A DNA stretch of 64,000 nt from DATJPR01 sp963843525 (lineage in GTDB: Bacteria; Bacteroidota; Ignavibacteria; UBA10030; UBA6906): NCBI GenBank assembly GCA_963843525.1, contig CAWJKM010000005.1, positions 434,001 through 498,000 of the forward strand. The letters run 5' to 3'. The position numbers and the translations under genes were made by a program. A model generated the notes under the pieces. That model was not told where the DNA came from. It worked only from the letters and a program-made list of their open reading frames with translations, and did no database searches. Shown here piece by piece: positions 1 to 8,785 of the stretch. Position 1 is the stretch's first letter. Every line of letters starts with the position of its first letter.

Positions 1-409
1 CTGCCGCAGGAGTTTCTCCCGCGCTTTTCTTCTTCTTTCGTGCCGCCGTCCTCCGGGCCTTCCGGGCTTCATCGCGCTCGTGTTTTCCCACCTGCGCCAT
101 TTGCCACTTTTCCATCTCTGTTGCGATGAACGCGGCATCCTTCCCTTTTTTCGTCATGGACCATTTCATCCACATGCCGTTCCGCTGCAACAGGCTTCGC
201 ACGGTATCGGTGGGAAGCGCACCGGTTTTTAGCCAGTAGAACAATCGCTCCTCCTTTGCGGAAATGAGCGCAGGGTGCTGGAGGGGTTCGTACCGTCCCA
301 CGATCTCAAGGAACTTTCCGTTCCTCGCGGCCCGTGAGTCCGCCGCCACGATGTGGTAGATCGGCATTTTTTTCTTGCCGACGCGCCGCAGTCTGAGTCT
401 AACTGCCAC
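1..409 (-). CDS. rpsP: 30S ribosomal protein S16 (3' end outside window)
   Basis: Small-subunit ribosomal protein S16. The first residues read MAVRLRLRRVGKKKMPIYHI, followed by VAADSR and later GRYEPL, which is the classic bS16 N-terminal half. The start is a GTG at 409 preceded by GGAGAA at a good Shine-Dalgarno distance. About 136 codons are visible and the frame is open at the window edge. The last part is a Lys/Arg/Ala-rich tail, longer than the 80-90 residues of a minimal S16 and typical of extended S16 proteins in the Bacteroidota group. It lies about 60 bp downstream of ffh on the same strand, the common ffh-rpsP-rimM-trmD arrangement, so it is probably co-transcribed with ffh. Confidence 0.95.
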   Translation of the reverse strand, partial: MAVRLRLRRVGKKKMPIYHIVAADSRAARNGKFLEIVGRYEPLQHPALISAKEERLFYWLKTGALPTDTVRSLLQRNGMWMKWSMTKKGKDAAFIATEMEKWQMAQVGKHERDEARKARRTAARKKKKSAGETPAA

Positions 410-469
410 TGCTGTTCTCCTTTGATCGCTTGCGTGAATGTAACCGTTGGCGCCCGTCCGGGCCGACGA

Positions 470-1795
470 CTAGGAGAGCCCCATGCCGCGAAGCGCCTTT
501 GCTGCGCGTCCGCCCTTGCTGAGGGTTCTCATCATCTTCTGCATTTGTTCGTACTGTTTCATCAGTCGGTTCACCTCCTGCACGGAGGTTCCGCTTCCCG
601 ATGCGATGCGTTTGCGCCGGCTGCCGTTCAGGATGTTCGGGGTACGTCGCTCCTGCAACGTCATCGAACGGATGATGGCTTCAAGACGCACCAGCGCTTT
701 TTCATCAACTTCCGTGTTCTGGGGAATCCTGCTCATGCCGGGGATCATGCCGAGCACCTGGCTCATCGGTCCCATCTTTTTCACTTCCTGTAACTGGTCC
801 AGGAAATCTTCCAGCGTGAACTGCGACTTGCGGAGTTTTTCCTCCAGCTTCACCGCTTTCGCTTCATCGAATCGCTCCTGCACCTTCTCCACCAGCGATA
901 CGATGTCCCCCATTCCCAGGATGCGAGAGGCCATCCGGTCGGGGTAAAACCTCTCGAGAGCGTCGAGCTTTTCCCCCACGCCCACAAACTTGATCGGCTT
1001 GCCGACCGTTGCCCGCAGCGAGAGCGCTGCGCCGCCGCGCGCATCGCCGTCCATTTTCGTGAGCACGGCACCATCGAACTGCAGCCGGTCGTGGAACGCC
1101 TTCGCGATGTTCACGGCTTCCTGGCCGGTCATCGCATCGACAACAAACAGGATTTCATTCGGCGAGACTGCTGTCCGTACTGCCTCGGCCTCCTGCATCA
1201 TCTCTTCGTCGACGTGCAGGCGGCCTGCCGTGTCGATGATCACCGTATCGCGCGCGTTTTTTCGCGCATGCTCGACCGCGTGCCGGGCGATGGAGACCGC
1301 GTCGGCGTCCCGCTCGGCATACACCGGGATCGAAATCTGTTGACCGAGGCTCAACAATTGATCGATCGCCGCGGGCCGATGCACATCCGCCGCGGCAAGC
1401 AGGGGAAACTTTCCCTGGCCCGAGAGATGAAGGGCAAGCTTTGCACAGAATGTCGTTTTGCCCGACCCCTGCAACCCCGCGACCATGATCACCGTCGGCG
1501 GTGTGGAGGCGGTCGCAATCGTCGCCTCGTTTTTCCCGAGAAGGGTCACCAGCTCGTCATAGATGATCTTGACGATCTGCTGTCCCGGCGTGATGCTGTG
1601 CAGGACATCCGCGCCGGAGGCCCGCTTCATCACATCATCGATGAATTGCCGCGCCACTTTATAATTCACGTCGGCGTCGAGCAACACTCTGCGGATTTCC
1701 CGGAGCGTCTCGGAAACGTTCTGCTCGGTAATCCTCCCCTGGCCGCGCAACCGGCGCAGGACGCTGTCCAACTTGCCGCTTAATTCCTCAAACAT
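470..1795 (-). CDS. ffh: Signal recognition particle protein Ffh (SRP54)
   Basis: GTPase subunit of the signal recognition particle; with the 4.5S-type RNA it captures signal sequences on ribosomes and hands them to FtsY. At 441 residues it is full length. Visible parts are the N-terminal helical bundle (about 1-90), the P-loop GLQGSGKTTFCAK near residue 107, DTAGRLHVDEEMM near 188, TKMDGDARGG near 246, and a methionine-rich M domain (about 330-441) with RKRIASGSGTSVQEVNRLM and a run of Met residues at the end. It follows atpG by 91 bp, and that gap holds its own promoter. rpsP lies immediately downstream. Confidence 0.97.
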   Translation of the reverse strand: MFEELSGKLDSVLRRLRGQGRITEQNVSETLREIRRVLLDADVNYKVARQFIDDVMKRASGADVLHSITPGQQIVKIIYDELVTLLGKNEATIATASTPPTVIMVAGLQGSGKTTFCAKLALHLSGQGKFPLLAAADVHRPAAIDQLLSLGQQISIPVYAERDADAVSIARHAVEHARKNARDTVIIDTAGRLHVDEEMMQEAEAVRTAVSPNEILFVVDAMTGQEAVNIAKAFHDRLQFDGAVLTKMDGDARGGAALSLRATVGKPIKFVGVGEKLDALERFYPDRMASRILGMGDIVSLVEKVQERFDEAKAVKLEEKLRKSQFTLEDFLDQLQEVKKMGPMSQVLGMIPGMSRIPQNTEVDEKALVRLEAIIRSMTLQERRTPNILNGSRRKRIASGSGTSVQEVNRLMKQYEQMQKMMRTLSKGGRAAKALRGMGLS

Positions 1796-1838
1796 CGATC
1801 ACTCGCACGTCTGGGCGGATTTCGACCATAGGAAGACA

Positions 1839-1867
1839 AAGATACGGCCAAAAATGGAGAAAAGCAA
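1839..1867 (-). promoter_or_regulatory. Predicted promoter of ffh-rpsP
   Basis: On the minus strand TTGCTT (1867-1862) and TATCTT (1844-1839, followed by TG) are separated by exactly 17 bp. The -10 region also reads TATCTTTG, matching the TAnnTTTG element described for Bacteroidetes. Transcription would begin near 1832, about 37 nt before the ffh ATG. Confidence 0.55.
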
Positions 1868-1886
1868 AGAGATTTGCGGGATGGGA

Positions 1887-2771
1887 CTACCCCTGCCCGA
1901 GCGCTTCCGCACCGCCTACGATCTCGAGGAGTTCTTTCGTAATGGATGCTTGACGGGCCTTATTGTATTGCAGCTGGAGCGTGCTGATCATCTCGTCGGC
2001 GTTTTCCGTCGCATTGTCCATCGCCGTCATGCGCGAGCCCTCCTGTGCGGCGTTCGATTCCAGAAGCGCCCGCCAGATGCGGAAGTCGAGATACCTCGGA
2101 ATCAGCGATTTGAGGATCGAAGGGCCATCCGGCTCGTAAATGTAGTACGTCGGACGTTCCTTTTCGTGGGCGGAAGGCGCCTCAGGAAGAATCGGGAGGA
2201 ACTGTTCGACAACAATCTTCTGGTGCGCGACATTCTTGAACTCGTTGTAGATCACCTCCACCAGATCCGTTTCCCCCTTGCGGAACATCCCGAGTAGGAG
2301 CCCGACGATCGATCGGGCGACGGGGAATTGAAGCCGTTGGAATACGCCAGGAAATGCCCGTTCGACCGGATACCCGTTCTTCTGGAAGTAGTCGCTCCCC
2401 TTTTTTCCCACACACACAAGACGGAGTTTGTCCCGTTCGTAAAAGGACGCGTACTCGGTCTTGATGCGAGACAGGGTCGTTTTGATAATATTGGAATTGA
2501 AAGCCCCGCAGAGGCCGCGATCGGCGCTAATGACGACCAGCGTGACCCGATCGACGGGACGGGCGATGAAAAGCGGATCGGCTTCAGGGCCGGCGATTGA
2601 GGCGAGATGACTCAGGAGTCCATGCATCGTGGACGCATACGGACGCGCGGAAATCAGCGCCGTCTGAGCGCGGCGGAGTTTTGCCGCGGCCACCATTTTC
2701 ATGGCGCGGGTGATCTTCTGTGTCTTTTTTACGCCGGTGATGCGGCCGCGGACTTCGCGGAGGGTGGCCAT
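1887..2771 (-). CDS. atpG: F0F1 ATP synthase subunit gamma
   Basis: Central rotor shaft of the F1 ATPase. The 294-residue protein begins MATLREVRGRITGVKKTQKI and ends in TKELLEIVGGAEALGQ, the two conserved gamma termini that form the antiparallel coiled coil (RQASITKEL motif near the C-terminus). The middle SADRGLCGAFN stretch is the conserved gamma core. It is the last ATP synthase gene of this operon, 9 bp after atpA. The genes for beta and epsilon, which follow gamma in many bacteria, are absent here; ffh comes next instead. Confidence 0.97.
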   Translation of the reverse strand: MATLREVRGRITGVKKTQKITRAMKMVAAAKLRRAQTALISARPYASTMHGLLSHLASIAGPEADPLFIARPVDRVTLVVISADRGLCGAFNSNIIKTTLSRIKTEYASFYERDKLRLVCVGKKGSDYFQKNGYPVERAFPGVFQRLQFPVARSIVGLLLGMFRKGETDLVEVIYNEFKNVAHQKIVVEQFLPILPEAPSAHEKERPTYYIYEPDGPSILKSLIPRYLDFRIWRALLESNAAQEGSRMTAMDNATENADEMISTLQLQYNKARQASITKELLEIVGGAEALGQG

Positions 2772-2780
2772 GGGTCTTTC

Positions 2781-4352
2781 TCAGGATGCCGCAATGGATG
2801 CATGCGCAGAAGCAGTGAACGATGCTTTGAATGCTTCGAGAATGCTTTTCAAGGCATTCGTCGTCTCTTCGTTTAAGTCTTTCGCCTCGGCGATCTTTTG
2901 CAGCATCTCCGGGTGCTTCAACTCCATGAACTCCAGGAATTCCCGTTCGAAACGCCGGATATTCTCAATCGGCATGTCGTCAAGGTAGCCGTTCGTTCCG
3001 GCGAAGATACTGACGACCTCCTTCTCCATCGTCATCGGCACATATTGGTCCTGTTTGAGGAGCTCCACCAGTGCGGCTCCCCGGCGGAGTTGCGCCTGCG
3101 TCGATTTGTCGAGATCGGATCCGAATTTCGCGAATGCTTCAAGCTCACGGTACTGGGCAAGATCGATGCGCAGGCGTCCGGCCACTTTGCGCATAGCTTT
3201 TGTTTGCGCGCTCCCGCCGACGCGGGACACCGAGATGCCGACGTTGATCGCGGGACGGATCCCGTTGTTGAACATCCCCGGCTCCAGGTAGATCTGGCCG
3301 TCGGTGATGGAGATGACGTTCGTGGGGATATACGCGGAAACATCGCTCGCCTGTGTTTCGATCACGGGGAAGGCCGTAAGACTGCCGCCGCCGAGATCTT
3401 CGCTCAGTTTCGATGCGCGCTCGAGGAGCCGCGAATGGAGATAGAAGACGTCACCCGGATACGCCTCGCGCCCCGGCGGCCTGCGGAGCAGGAGCGAAAT
3501 CTGTCGATAGGCCTGCGCCTGTTTCGTGAGATCATCATAGACGATGAGGGCGTGCCGCCCGCCGTCCCGGAAGTATTCGCCCAGCGTCGCCCCGGAGTAC
3601 GGAGCGATGTATTGCATCGGGCCCGGATCGCTTGCCGTGGCGGCAATGATCGTGGTATAGTCCATCGCCCCTTCCTGCCGCAATTTATCCACGACCTGCG
3701 CAACAGTCGAGCTCTTCTGGCCGATCGCCACGTAGATGCAGTAGACCGGTTTGATCCCCAGTTTCTTCGCTTCTTCCGTATGCGTGAATTTCTGGTTGAT
3801 GATGGCGTCGATCGCAATGGCGGTCTTGCCCGTCTGCCGGTCCCCGATGATCAGTTCACGCTGGCCCCGCCCGATGGGAATCATCCCGTCGACCGCCTTG
3901 ATCCCGGTTTGGAGCGGCTCTTTCACCGGTTGGCGCTGAACCACCCCGAGCGCCTTGCGCTCGATCGGCATCAGTTTTTCGCTCTCGACCGGCCCCCGTC
4001 CGTCAAGGGGATGACCGAGCGCATTGATCACCCGTCCGAGCATTCCCTCGCCGACGGGCATGGAGGCGACCCGTCCGGTCCGCTTTACCGTATCGCCCTC
4101 TTTGATGTCGGAAGACTCGCCGAAGAGAATGCATCCGACATTGTCCTCCTCGAGATTCAGGACCATCCCGAACACGCCATGGGGAAACTCAATGAGCTCG
4201 CTCATCAGTGCCTTGGAAAGCCCGTACACCCGCGCAACCCCGTCGCCCACTTGCAGCACGGTACCCACGTCGTAGATGTCCGCCTCTTTTTCGAAACCGG
4301 CGAGCTGCCTGCGCAGGATCGCCGAAACTTCTTCTGGTCGTACGTCAGCCAT
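2781..4352 (-). CDS. atpA: F0F1 ATP synthase subunit alpha
   Basis: Non-catalytic nucleotide-binding subunit of F1. It has 523 residues with GDRQTGKTAIAIDAI as the P-loop near residue 170, the PGREAYPGDVFYLHSRLLER signature and a C-terminal helical domain. An in-frame ATG at 4358 exists, but the ATG at 4352 (MADVRPEEVSAIL) is preferred because the AAGGA Shine-Dalgarno lies about 6 nt before it and abuts the 4358 ATG. It sits between atpH and atpG in the usual delta-alpha-gamma order. Confidence 0.96.
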   Translation of the reverse strand: MADVRPEEVSAILRRQLAGFEKEADIYDVGTVLQVGDGVARVYGLSKALMSELIEFPHGVFGMVLNLEEDNVGCILFGESSDIKEGDTVKRTGRVASMPVGEGMLGRVINALGHPLDGRGPVESEKLMPIERKALGVVQRQPVKEPLQTGIKAVDGMIPIGRGQRELIIGDRQTGKTAIAIDAIINQKFTHTEEAKKLGIKPVYCIYVAIGQKSSTVAQVVDKLRQEGAMDYTTIIAATASDPGPMQYIAPYSGATLGEYFRDGGRHALIVYDDLTKQAQAYRQISLLLRRPPGREAYPGDVFYLHSRLLERASKLSEDLGGGSLTAFPVIETQASDVSAYIPTNVISITDGQIYLEPGMFNNGIRPAINVGISVSRVGGSAQTKAMRKVAGRLRIDLAQYRELEAFAKFGSDLDKSTQAQLRRGAALVELLKQDQYVPMTMEKEVVSIFAGTNGYLDDMPIENIRRFEREFLEFMELKHPEMLQKIAEAKDLNEETTNALKSILEAFKASFTASAHASIAAS

Positions 4353-4367
4353 ATGCATTCCTTAAAA

Positions 4368-4925
4368 TTAAAGAGTGGAGACTCCCGTACTGCCCGCGAA
4401 GCGCTCCCGGAGCCGTTCGAGCTGGCGCCGGACGCTCGCATCGAGCACGGTGTCGCCGATCCGCACGAGCAGGCCTCCCATGAGTGCGGGATCGCTGTGC
4501 AGGCGGAATTTGACGGTCTTCCCCGTCCGCCGGCCGAGCTCGGCGGTGAGCAGTTCTTCCTGTTTCTTGTCCAGAGGCACGACACTTGTCACGTCCACCC
4601 GCATAATGCCGCGCACTTCGTCACGAAGCACCAGGAATTGTTCCACGATTTCCTGGAGATGGACTTCGCGGCCCTTGCGGACGAGGAGCTCGAGGAACAT
4701 CGCCGTCAGCGCATTCACCTTCGCGCTGAAGAGCTCTTTCAGGGCCGACATTTTTTTCACCTCCGGCACAACAGGGCTTCCGAGAAAGACCTGCAATTCG
4801 CGGGAGGCCGCCAGCGATCGGCCGATCATGGCCATGTCGTCCGCTATGCGGTCGACTGAGTTCTGTTCCTCAGCCACCTCCATCAATGCGTGGGCGTAGC
4901 GGTGTGCGGCACGGGGGTTCTTCAT
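4368..4925 (-). CDS. atpH: F0F1 ATP synthase subunit delta
   Basis: OSCP/delta subunit that joins the peripheral stalk to the top of F1. The 185-residue protein starts MKNPRAAHRYAHALMEVAEE, the typical delta N-terminus, and carries LVRIGDTVLDASVRRQLERL near the C-terminus, which matches the conserved delta signature (GGxxvrigdxvxDgSvrxxL). It follows atpF by 3 bp and precedes atpA by about 15 bp, consistent with one transcript. Confidence 0.95.
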   Translation of the reverse strand: MKNPRAAHRYAHALMEVAEEQNSVDRIADDMAMIGRSLAASRELQVFLGSPVVPEVKKMSALKELFSAKVNALTAMFLELLVRKGREVHLQEIVEQFLVLRDEVRGIMRVDVTSVVPLDKKQEELLTAELGRRTGKTVKFRLHSDPALMGGLLVRIGDTVLDASVRRQLERLRERFAGSTGVSTL

Positions 4926-4928
4926 CGT

Positions 4929-5417
4929 TCACGGCTTCCTGGAGAGTTCCTGGATCGCCTGGTCCACCAATCGACGCTGCTGGGCATTGTCGAGGTTGGC
5001 ATCCAGAATTTTTCCCGCGGCCGCGATGGCGAGATCGGACACTTCGCTGCGGAGCTGGACGATGGCGGATTCTTTCTCCCGCCGGATCTCTTCCTTCGCC
5101 TGATCGACCAGCTGCCTGGACGAGGCCTGCGCCTTCTCCAGGAGTTCGCTCTTCAGCCGTTCACCCATCGCGCGTCCTTCCCGGATGATCCGGGACGATT
5201 GCGATTCTGCCTCCGCCAGGACCTGCCGGTTTTCGTCCAGGATCCGCTGCGCCTCAATGCGCGCCTTCTCTGCTTCTTCCAGAGAGGAGCGGATCTTGTC
5301 TTCCCGGTCTTTCAGCGCCTGGACAAGGGGTTTCCAGGCGGTGCCGCGAAGTATCACCAGGACGATCACAAACGTGATCACCGTCCATACAATAAGGCCG
5401 GGATAGATCTCCAGCAT
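4929..5417 (-). CDS. atpF: F0F1 ATP synthase subunit b
   Basis: Peripheral stalk subunit b. The 162-residue protein has a single N-terminal membrane span (about residues 6-25, LIVWTVITFVIVLVILRGTA) followed by a long charged coiled coil rich in Glu, Arg and Ala, with the KPLVQALKDREDKIRSSLEE region conserved in b subunits. It lies 20 bp after atpE. Only one b-type gene is seen, so a b homodimer is expected rather than the b/b' pair of phototrophs. Confidence 0.94.
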   Translation of the reverse strand: MLEIYPGLIVWTVITFVIVLVILRGTAWKPLVQALKDREDKIRSSLEEAEKARIEAQRILDENRQVLAEAESQSSRIIREGRAMGERLKSELLEKAQASSRQLVDQAKEEIRREKESAIVQLRSEVSDLAIAAAGKILDANLDNAQQRRLVDQAIQELSRKP

Positions 5418-5437
5418 GGGGTGCTCCCGGAAAATGG

Positions 5438-5665
5438 TTACCTGGTTGCAAGAATGATGCAGATCGCGAGGCCGAAAAATGTCGCCCCTTCGATCAGCGC
5501 TGCCGCGATAAGCATGCTCGTACGGACTTGTCCGGCGACCTCAGGCTGACGGCCGCTTGCCTCCATTGCCGCTGCTGCGAGTTTCCCGATGCCGAGACCG
5601 CCGCCGATGACGGTAATGCCGGCGCCGATGCCTGCCGCCAGGTAACTGAGCGCTTTGGGATCCAT
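5438..5665 (-). CDS. atpE: F0F1 ATP synthase subunit c
   Basis: Rotor-ring subunit c, 75 residues and two membrane hairpin helices joined by the polar loop GRQPE. The ion-binding carboxylate is the Glu in AAALIEGATFF of helix 2. The residues that create sodium specificity in known Na+ rings (a Gln in helix 1 and a Ser after the carboxylate) are Ile (GLGIG) and Gly (IEGA) here, so a proton-driven enzyme is inferred. It lies between atpB and atpF. Confidence 0.95.
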   Translation of the reverse strand: MDPKALSYLAAGIGAGITVIGGGLGIGKLAAAAMEASGRQPEVAGQVRTSMLIAAALIEGATFFGLAICIILATR

Positions 5666-5712
5666 GGTAATTCTCCTTCGTGAACGAGTTGGGGTTGAGA
5701 TGAGAACAGATG

Positions 5713-6741
5713 CTAATGCGCCGAGTCGTGCGACTCATGAGACTCCGCCTGCATCCCGAGTCCCATGAAAAGCGCCGTGAGCATGGTAAAAATATACGCC
5801 TGCAGGAACGCGACAAAGAGTTCCAGGAACATTATTCCGACGACGAATCCCACGGGCGCAATGGCGACCAGATAGGACTGGAAGATGAAGATCAATCCAA
5901 TGAGGGACACAATCACGATATGGCCCCCGGTCATGTTCGCGAACAACCGGATGCACAGGGCGAACGGCTTCGTGAAGAGCCCGAGGATCTCGATCGGGAT
6001 CATGATCGGCCAGAGGAGCCAGTGGACGCCGCCGGTCAGGTGCGCCAGGAAGTGGCGGATCCCCTGCGCCCGGATCGCAGAATACTGTATCATGATGAAC
6101 GCGACGACCGCAAGACCTGCCGTGACATTCACGTTTGCCGTGGCAGTGGACCCGTAGGGAATCAGGCCGAGCAGGTTCATCGCCAGAATAAAAAAGAACG
6201 TCGTCAGGAGATACGGAAGATAGCGCACTCCGGCGATCCCCATATTCGGGATAACGATCTCGTCGCGGACGAACAGCAGGAAAATCTCCATCAGGTTGCC
6301 GACGCCCGTTGCCACGATGCGCTTTGCATTATGGCGTGCGGCGCGGACGGCGAAGATGATCAGGAGTACGGCCGCCACCCACATGAAAACAATATGTTTC
6401 GTCAGAGAGAGGTCGAGGAGCGGCGCATTCTGGGTATCCACGCGGACCGGTGCTTCCTTTTCCGTTAACGTGTACAGACCGGCATGCTCCAGCGTCTCCC
6501 CTGAAGAATACACGTGGAGGCCGTCTGTATCCACCAGAATGTAGGGAAGAGCCAGATGCCCGCCCGGGTATTCCACCTCGTGCGAATCCCGCGTATGCTG
6601 GAGCAATTCAGCGAAGAGGTTCCGCTCGGCCGGAGCCGCTGCGTGGCCGGCGGGGGTCCCCTGCTGATGGTCCGCGGTCACCGACGGTCCGTGCCCCTCC
6701 CCGGAGGGACTCACCGCGGACGTGTCATGCTGTTCATTCAT
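5713..6741 (-). CDS. atpB: F0F1 ATP synthase subunit a
   Basis: Stator channel subunit a. The 342-residue protein is longer than the roughly 270 residues of E. coli because of a hydrophilic N-terminal extension of about 110 residues (His/Gly/Ala-rich start, then LPYILVDTDGLHVYSSGETL), a form often seen in the Chlorobi/Bacteroidota group. Several membrane helices follow, with the essential Arg in KPFALCIRLFANMTGGHIV and the conserved final helices. A His-rich C-terminus (HESHDSAH) is odd. The start ATG overlaps the stop of the upstream AtpI-like gene by 4 nt, suggesting translational coupling. Confidence 0.95.
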   Translation of the reverse strand: MNEQHDTSAVSPSGEGHGPSVTADHQQGTPAGHAAAPAERNLFAELLQHTRDSHEVEYPGGHLALPYILVDTDGLHVYSSGETLEHAGLYTLTEKEAPVRVDTQNAPLLDLSLTKHIVFMWVAAVLLIIFAVRAARHNAKRIVATGVGNLMEIFLLFVRDEIVIPNMGIAGVRYLPYLLTTFFFILAMNLLGLIPYGSTATANVNVTAGLAVVAFIMIQYSAIRAQGIRHFLAHLTGGVHWLLWPIMIPIEILGLFTKPFALCIRLFANMTGGHIVIVSLIGLIFIFQSYLVAIAPVGFVVGIMFLELFVAFLQAYIFTMLTALFMGLGMQAESHESHDSAH

Positions 6742-7148
6742 CGCGTAGGCATATCGGGATTGTTGGCGTTTCTCAAAGAGACTTTCCGTTGAATAAAGAG
6801 CACTTCAAGGAGAAGAAAGACGACATAGAACCCGAGCAGGGAAAACGTCAACGCAAGGGTGTGAACGTGGAAGAGACTGATCACCGCCGCCAGCAGACCG
6901 AGCATGAGCACCAGCCGGAGGCCCATTCCGCCCAGAACCGACCTGACGAAAACGGTGTACGACTTCTCAAACGAAAACTCGATTGCGAGGTATCCCAGCA
7001 ACACATTCAAGGTGCTCAGACCGGCTCCGAGCGCCACCCCGAGCACTATTTCTTCGGAGCCATACTTCAGAAGAGGATACGCGCCGATCGCGCCGGCAAT
7101 GGCCAACGTGGCGCCGACCTGCAGGGGAAAGCGCGTATCAAACTTCAT
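6738..7148 (-). CDS. atpI: AtpI-like membrane protein of the ATP synthase operon
   Basis: Small integral membrane protein of 136 residues with four predicted spans (about 10-30, 34-60, 75-95 and 100-125). Its size, topology and position directly before atpB fit the ATP synthase subunit I family, thought to help assemble the c ring. There is no signature strong enough to be certain of orthology. It overlaps both neighbours by 4 nt (AtpZ upstream, atpB downstream), which argues for a functional link with the F0 sector. Confidence 0.75.
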   Translation of the reverse strand: MKFDTRFPLQVGATLAIAGAIGAYPLLKYGSEEIVLGVALGAGLSTLNVLLGYLAIEFSFEKSYTVFVRSVLGGMGLRLVLMLGLLAAVISLFHVHTLALTFSLLGFYVVFLLLEVLFIQRKVSLRNANNPDMPTR

Positions 7149-7405
7149 TGTCGTGGCTTCGTCATTTTATCCCTGGCGTCTTCTTCCCTTCCGATTTCCA
7201 TGGACGTACGAATAAACTTTATCAGTCCGCCGGTGATGCCGATGACGATACCTCCCAGCATCAGCCATGGTGCGGTTCCGAATTTTCCGTCGAGCCATCG
7301 TCCCAGGAAGAAAAGCAGAATCACCGTGAGTGCGAGTTGTATCCCCAGCGTCAGAAAAGGTCCAACGCTTGAAAAGAGCCGGCGATTTCCACTCTCGCGA
7401 CTCAC
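7145..7405 (-). CDS. atpZ: AtpZ/AtpI family two-helix membrane protein
   Basis: An 86-residue protein with two hydrophobic helices (PFLTLGIQLALTVILLFFLG and PWLMLGGIVIGITGGLIKF) and the short GRWLDGKFGTAPW linker between them, the usual AtpZ pattern (G-x-x-L-D-x-x-x-x-T). AtpZ proteins accompany F-type ATP synthase operons and may help ion uptake or ring assembly. The start is a GTG at 7405 with GAGGA about 7 nt upstream. It lies 29 bp after the bactofilin gene, so the ATP synthase genes are probably read from the promoter near 8.8 kb. Confidence 0.85.
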   Translation of the reverse strand: MSRESGNRRLFSSVGPFLTLGIQLALTVILLFFLGRWLDGKFGTAPWLMLGGIVIGITGGLIKFIRTSMEIGREEDARDKMTKPRQ

Positions 7406-7434
7406 CTTTTGGTCCTCTTCTGAATCCGGTGGTT

Positions 7435-7797
7435 TTACGGTTTTGGTCCCGGTTTATCCGGCGTCGTTGTCATCGCACAGTTGCCGTCGAACATCGCACC
7501 CTCATCCACGACCAGTCGCTGTGCACGGATATCCCCCCGCATCTGCGACTTTGCCTCAAGAATGAGTTTCTCGGTCGCAGCGACTGTTCCCTTGACTTTC
7601 CCTGCGAGCGAAATGTTCGCACCATGGATCGTCCCCTCGACGGACCCCGTCGATCCCACGGTGATATTGGCTTTTGAGGAGATGTCCCCAACAAGTCTCC
7701 CGTCGACCCGGACACTTCCGTCCGTCACAATCTCCCCCTCCACCACCGTTCCCGAGCCGATAAGACTCAACACGCCGTTACTTGGTTTGTCAGCCAT
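7435..7797 (-). CDS. Bactofilin (polymer-forming cytoskeletal protein)
   Basis: Cytoskeletal protein that assembles nucleotide-free filaments of right-handed beta-helix subunits. The 120-residue sequence shows the repeated short strands of the family: GTVVEGEIVTDGSVRVDGRL, then VGDISSKANITVGSTGSVEG and further repeats such as GKVKGTVAATEKLILEAKSQ, flanked by short disordered ends. Directly upstream on the same strand is an M23 peptidase. Bactofilin plus M23 peptidase is a recurring pair that localises wall remodelling, as in the Helicobacter CcmA/Csd1 system, and the same role is inferred here. Confidence 0.92.
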   Translation of the reverse strand: MADKPSNGVLSLIGSGTVVEGEIVTDGSVRVDGRLVGDISSKANITVGSTGSVEGTIHGANISLAGKVKGTVAATEKLILEAKSQMRGDIRAQRLVVDEGAMFDGNCAMTTTPDKPGPKP

Positions 7798-7820
7798 GCC
7801 CCTCCCCTATGTGCTTTGGT

Positions 7821-8759
7821 CTATTGGATATGCTCATCCACGAGCAGATATTCAACCGGATCGCGCGGAGTACCGTTCTTCCACACTTCAAAATGGAGGT
7901 GGGGTCCGGCACTTGTCCGGCCCGACGCCCCAAGGAGCGCGATCGGCTCCCCTCGTCGAACGAACGATTGCAGCGTCGTCAGCAGCGTCTGATTGTGTTT
8001 ATACACCGTCATATACCCGCCGTCGTGGGCGAGGATGACCATGTTGCCATCGTCATACGTCCAGCCGGAAAAGACCACGTGGCCGTCCGCGGCTGCATAA
8101 ATCGGGGTACCGCGCTTCCCCGCAAAATCGACTCCGTAGTGACTCCGCGCCGGATCAAAACCCTGGGAGATAATCCCGTCGACGGGTGTAAAGAGCGGGA
8201 ATGTCCCGCGTCCTGCATCGACAGTCGTCACGACATTTGTATACCCCGTCTCGCTCCCCAGCTCGAGGCCTTCGCTCGATTCATCCATTGAGGCCACTTC
8301 CTGCCGCTGCGGCTGCTGTTCTGTCACCGCAGCGGGTTGGGGCTGGGTGTCCGTCCTGGGAGCCGGGCCGGCCGCTTCCAGGGAAAGCGAGGGTCCCCGC
8401 ACCGTTGCCGAGTCTCCCGTTGAACCTTCACCGAGGGCCTTCCGGAGCTGCTGGTTGTAGTCCTTGACTAATGAGAACTCCCCCGACAGCGAGTTGAGCT
8501 GTCGCTGAAGGTTCGCAAGCTCCTTCCCATAACGTGCCTCGAGTATTGGATTGGGAATCGGGAGATACAACGCGATAGGAGTAAAGACAAGTACTGCCAA
8601 CGCCATGGTAACCGCCAGCAAGAGTCCGGCGATACCCAGTAATATAAAAGTCTGTCGGCTTGCGCGGAGAGTCTTCGTCCTCTCACCCTCACCAACAGGG
8701 ATAACAACGATATCGAAGAGGCGGGGTTTCGATCTCCGCCGGATTCTCTCCGGTGGCAT
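7821..8759 (-). CDS. M23 family metallopeptidase (membrane-anchored LytM type)
   Basis: Cell-wall endopeptidase candidate of 312 residues. A basic cytoplasmic N-terminus is followed by one membrane span (FILLGIAGLLLAVTMALAVL, about residues 40-65), a coiled-coil-like stretch (LANLQRQLNSLSGEFSLVKD), a low-complexity linker, and a C-terminal LytM domain with HYGVDFAGKRGTPIYAAADG (zinc His and Asp) and the final HLHFEVW (zinc His pair). The ATG at 8759 is chosen over an in-frame TTG at 8783: it has GGAAGG 6 nt upstream, and the predicted promoter places the transcript start near 8779, after the TTG. The bactofilin gene follows. Confidence 0.9.
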   Translation of the reverse strand: MPPERIRRRSKPRLFDIVVIPVGEGERTKTLRASRQTFILLGIAGLLLAVTMALAVLVFTPIALYLPIPNPILEARYGKELANLQRQLNSLSGEFSLVKDYNQQLRKALGEGSTGDSATVRGPSLSLEAAGPAPRTDTQPQPAAVTEQQPQRQEVASMDESSEGLELGSETGYTNVVTTVDAGRGTFPLFTPVDGIISQGFDPARSHYGVDFAGKRGTPIYAAADGHVVFSGWTYDDGNMVILAHDGGYMTVYKHNQTLLTTLQSFVRRGEPIALLGASGRTSAGPHLHFEVWKNGTPRDPVEYLLVDEHIQ

Positions 8760-8785
8760 ACGCTTCCTTCCAGACTTGAACAATA

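Noticed and set aside
2898..4859. 653-codon plus-strand open frame opposite atpA and atpH
   Set aside because: It is a mirror of the alpha and delta genes, whose protein families are clear; long antisense frames are expected in GC-rich coding DNA.
5438..5665. Sodium-coupled ATP synthase
   Set aside because: The helix 1 Gln and the Ser after the carboxylate are missing in subunit c.
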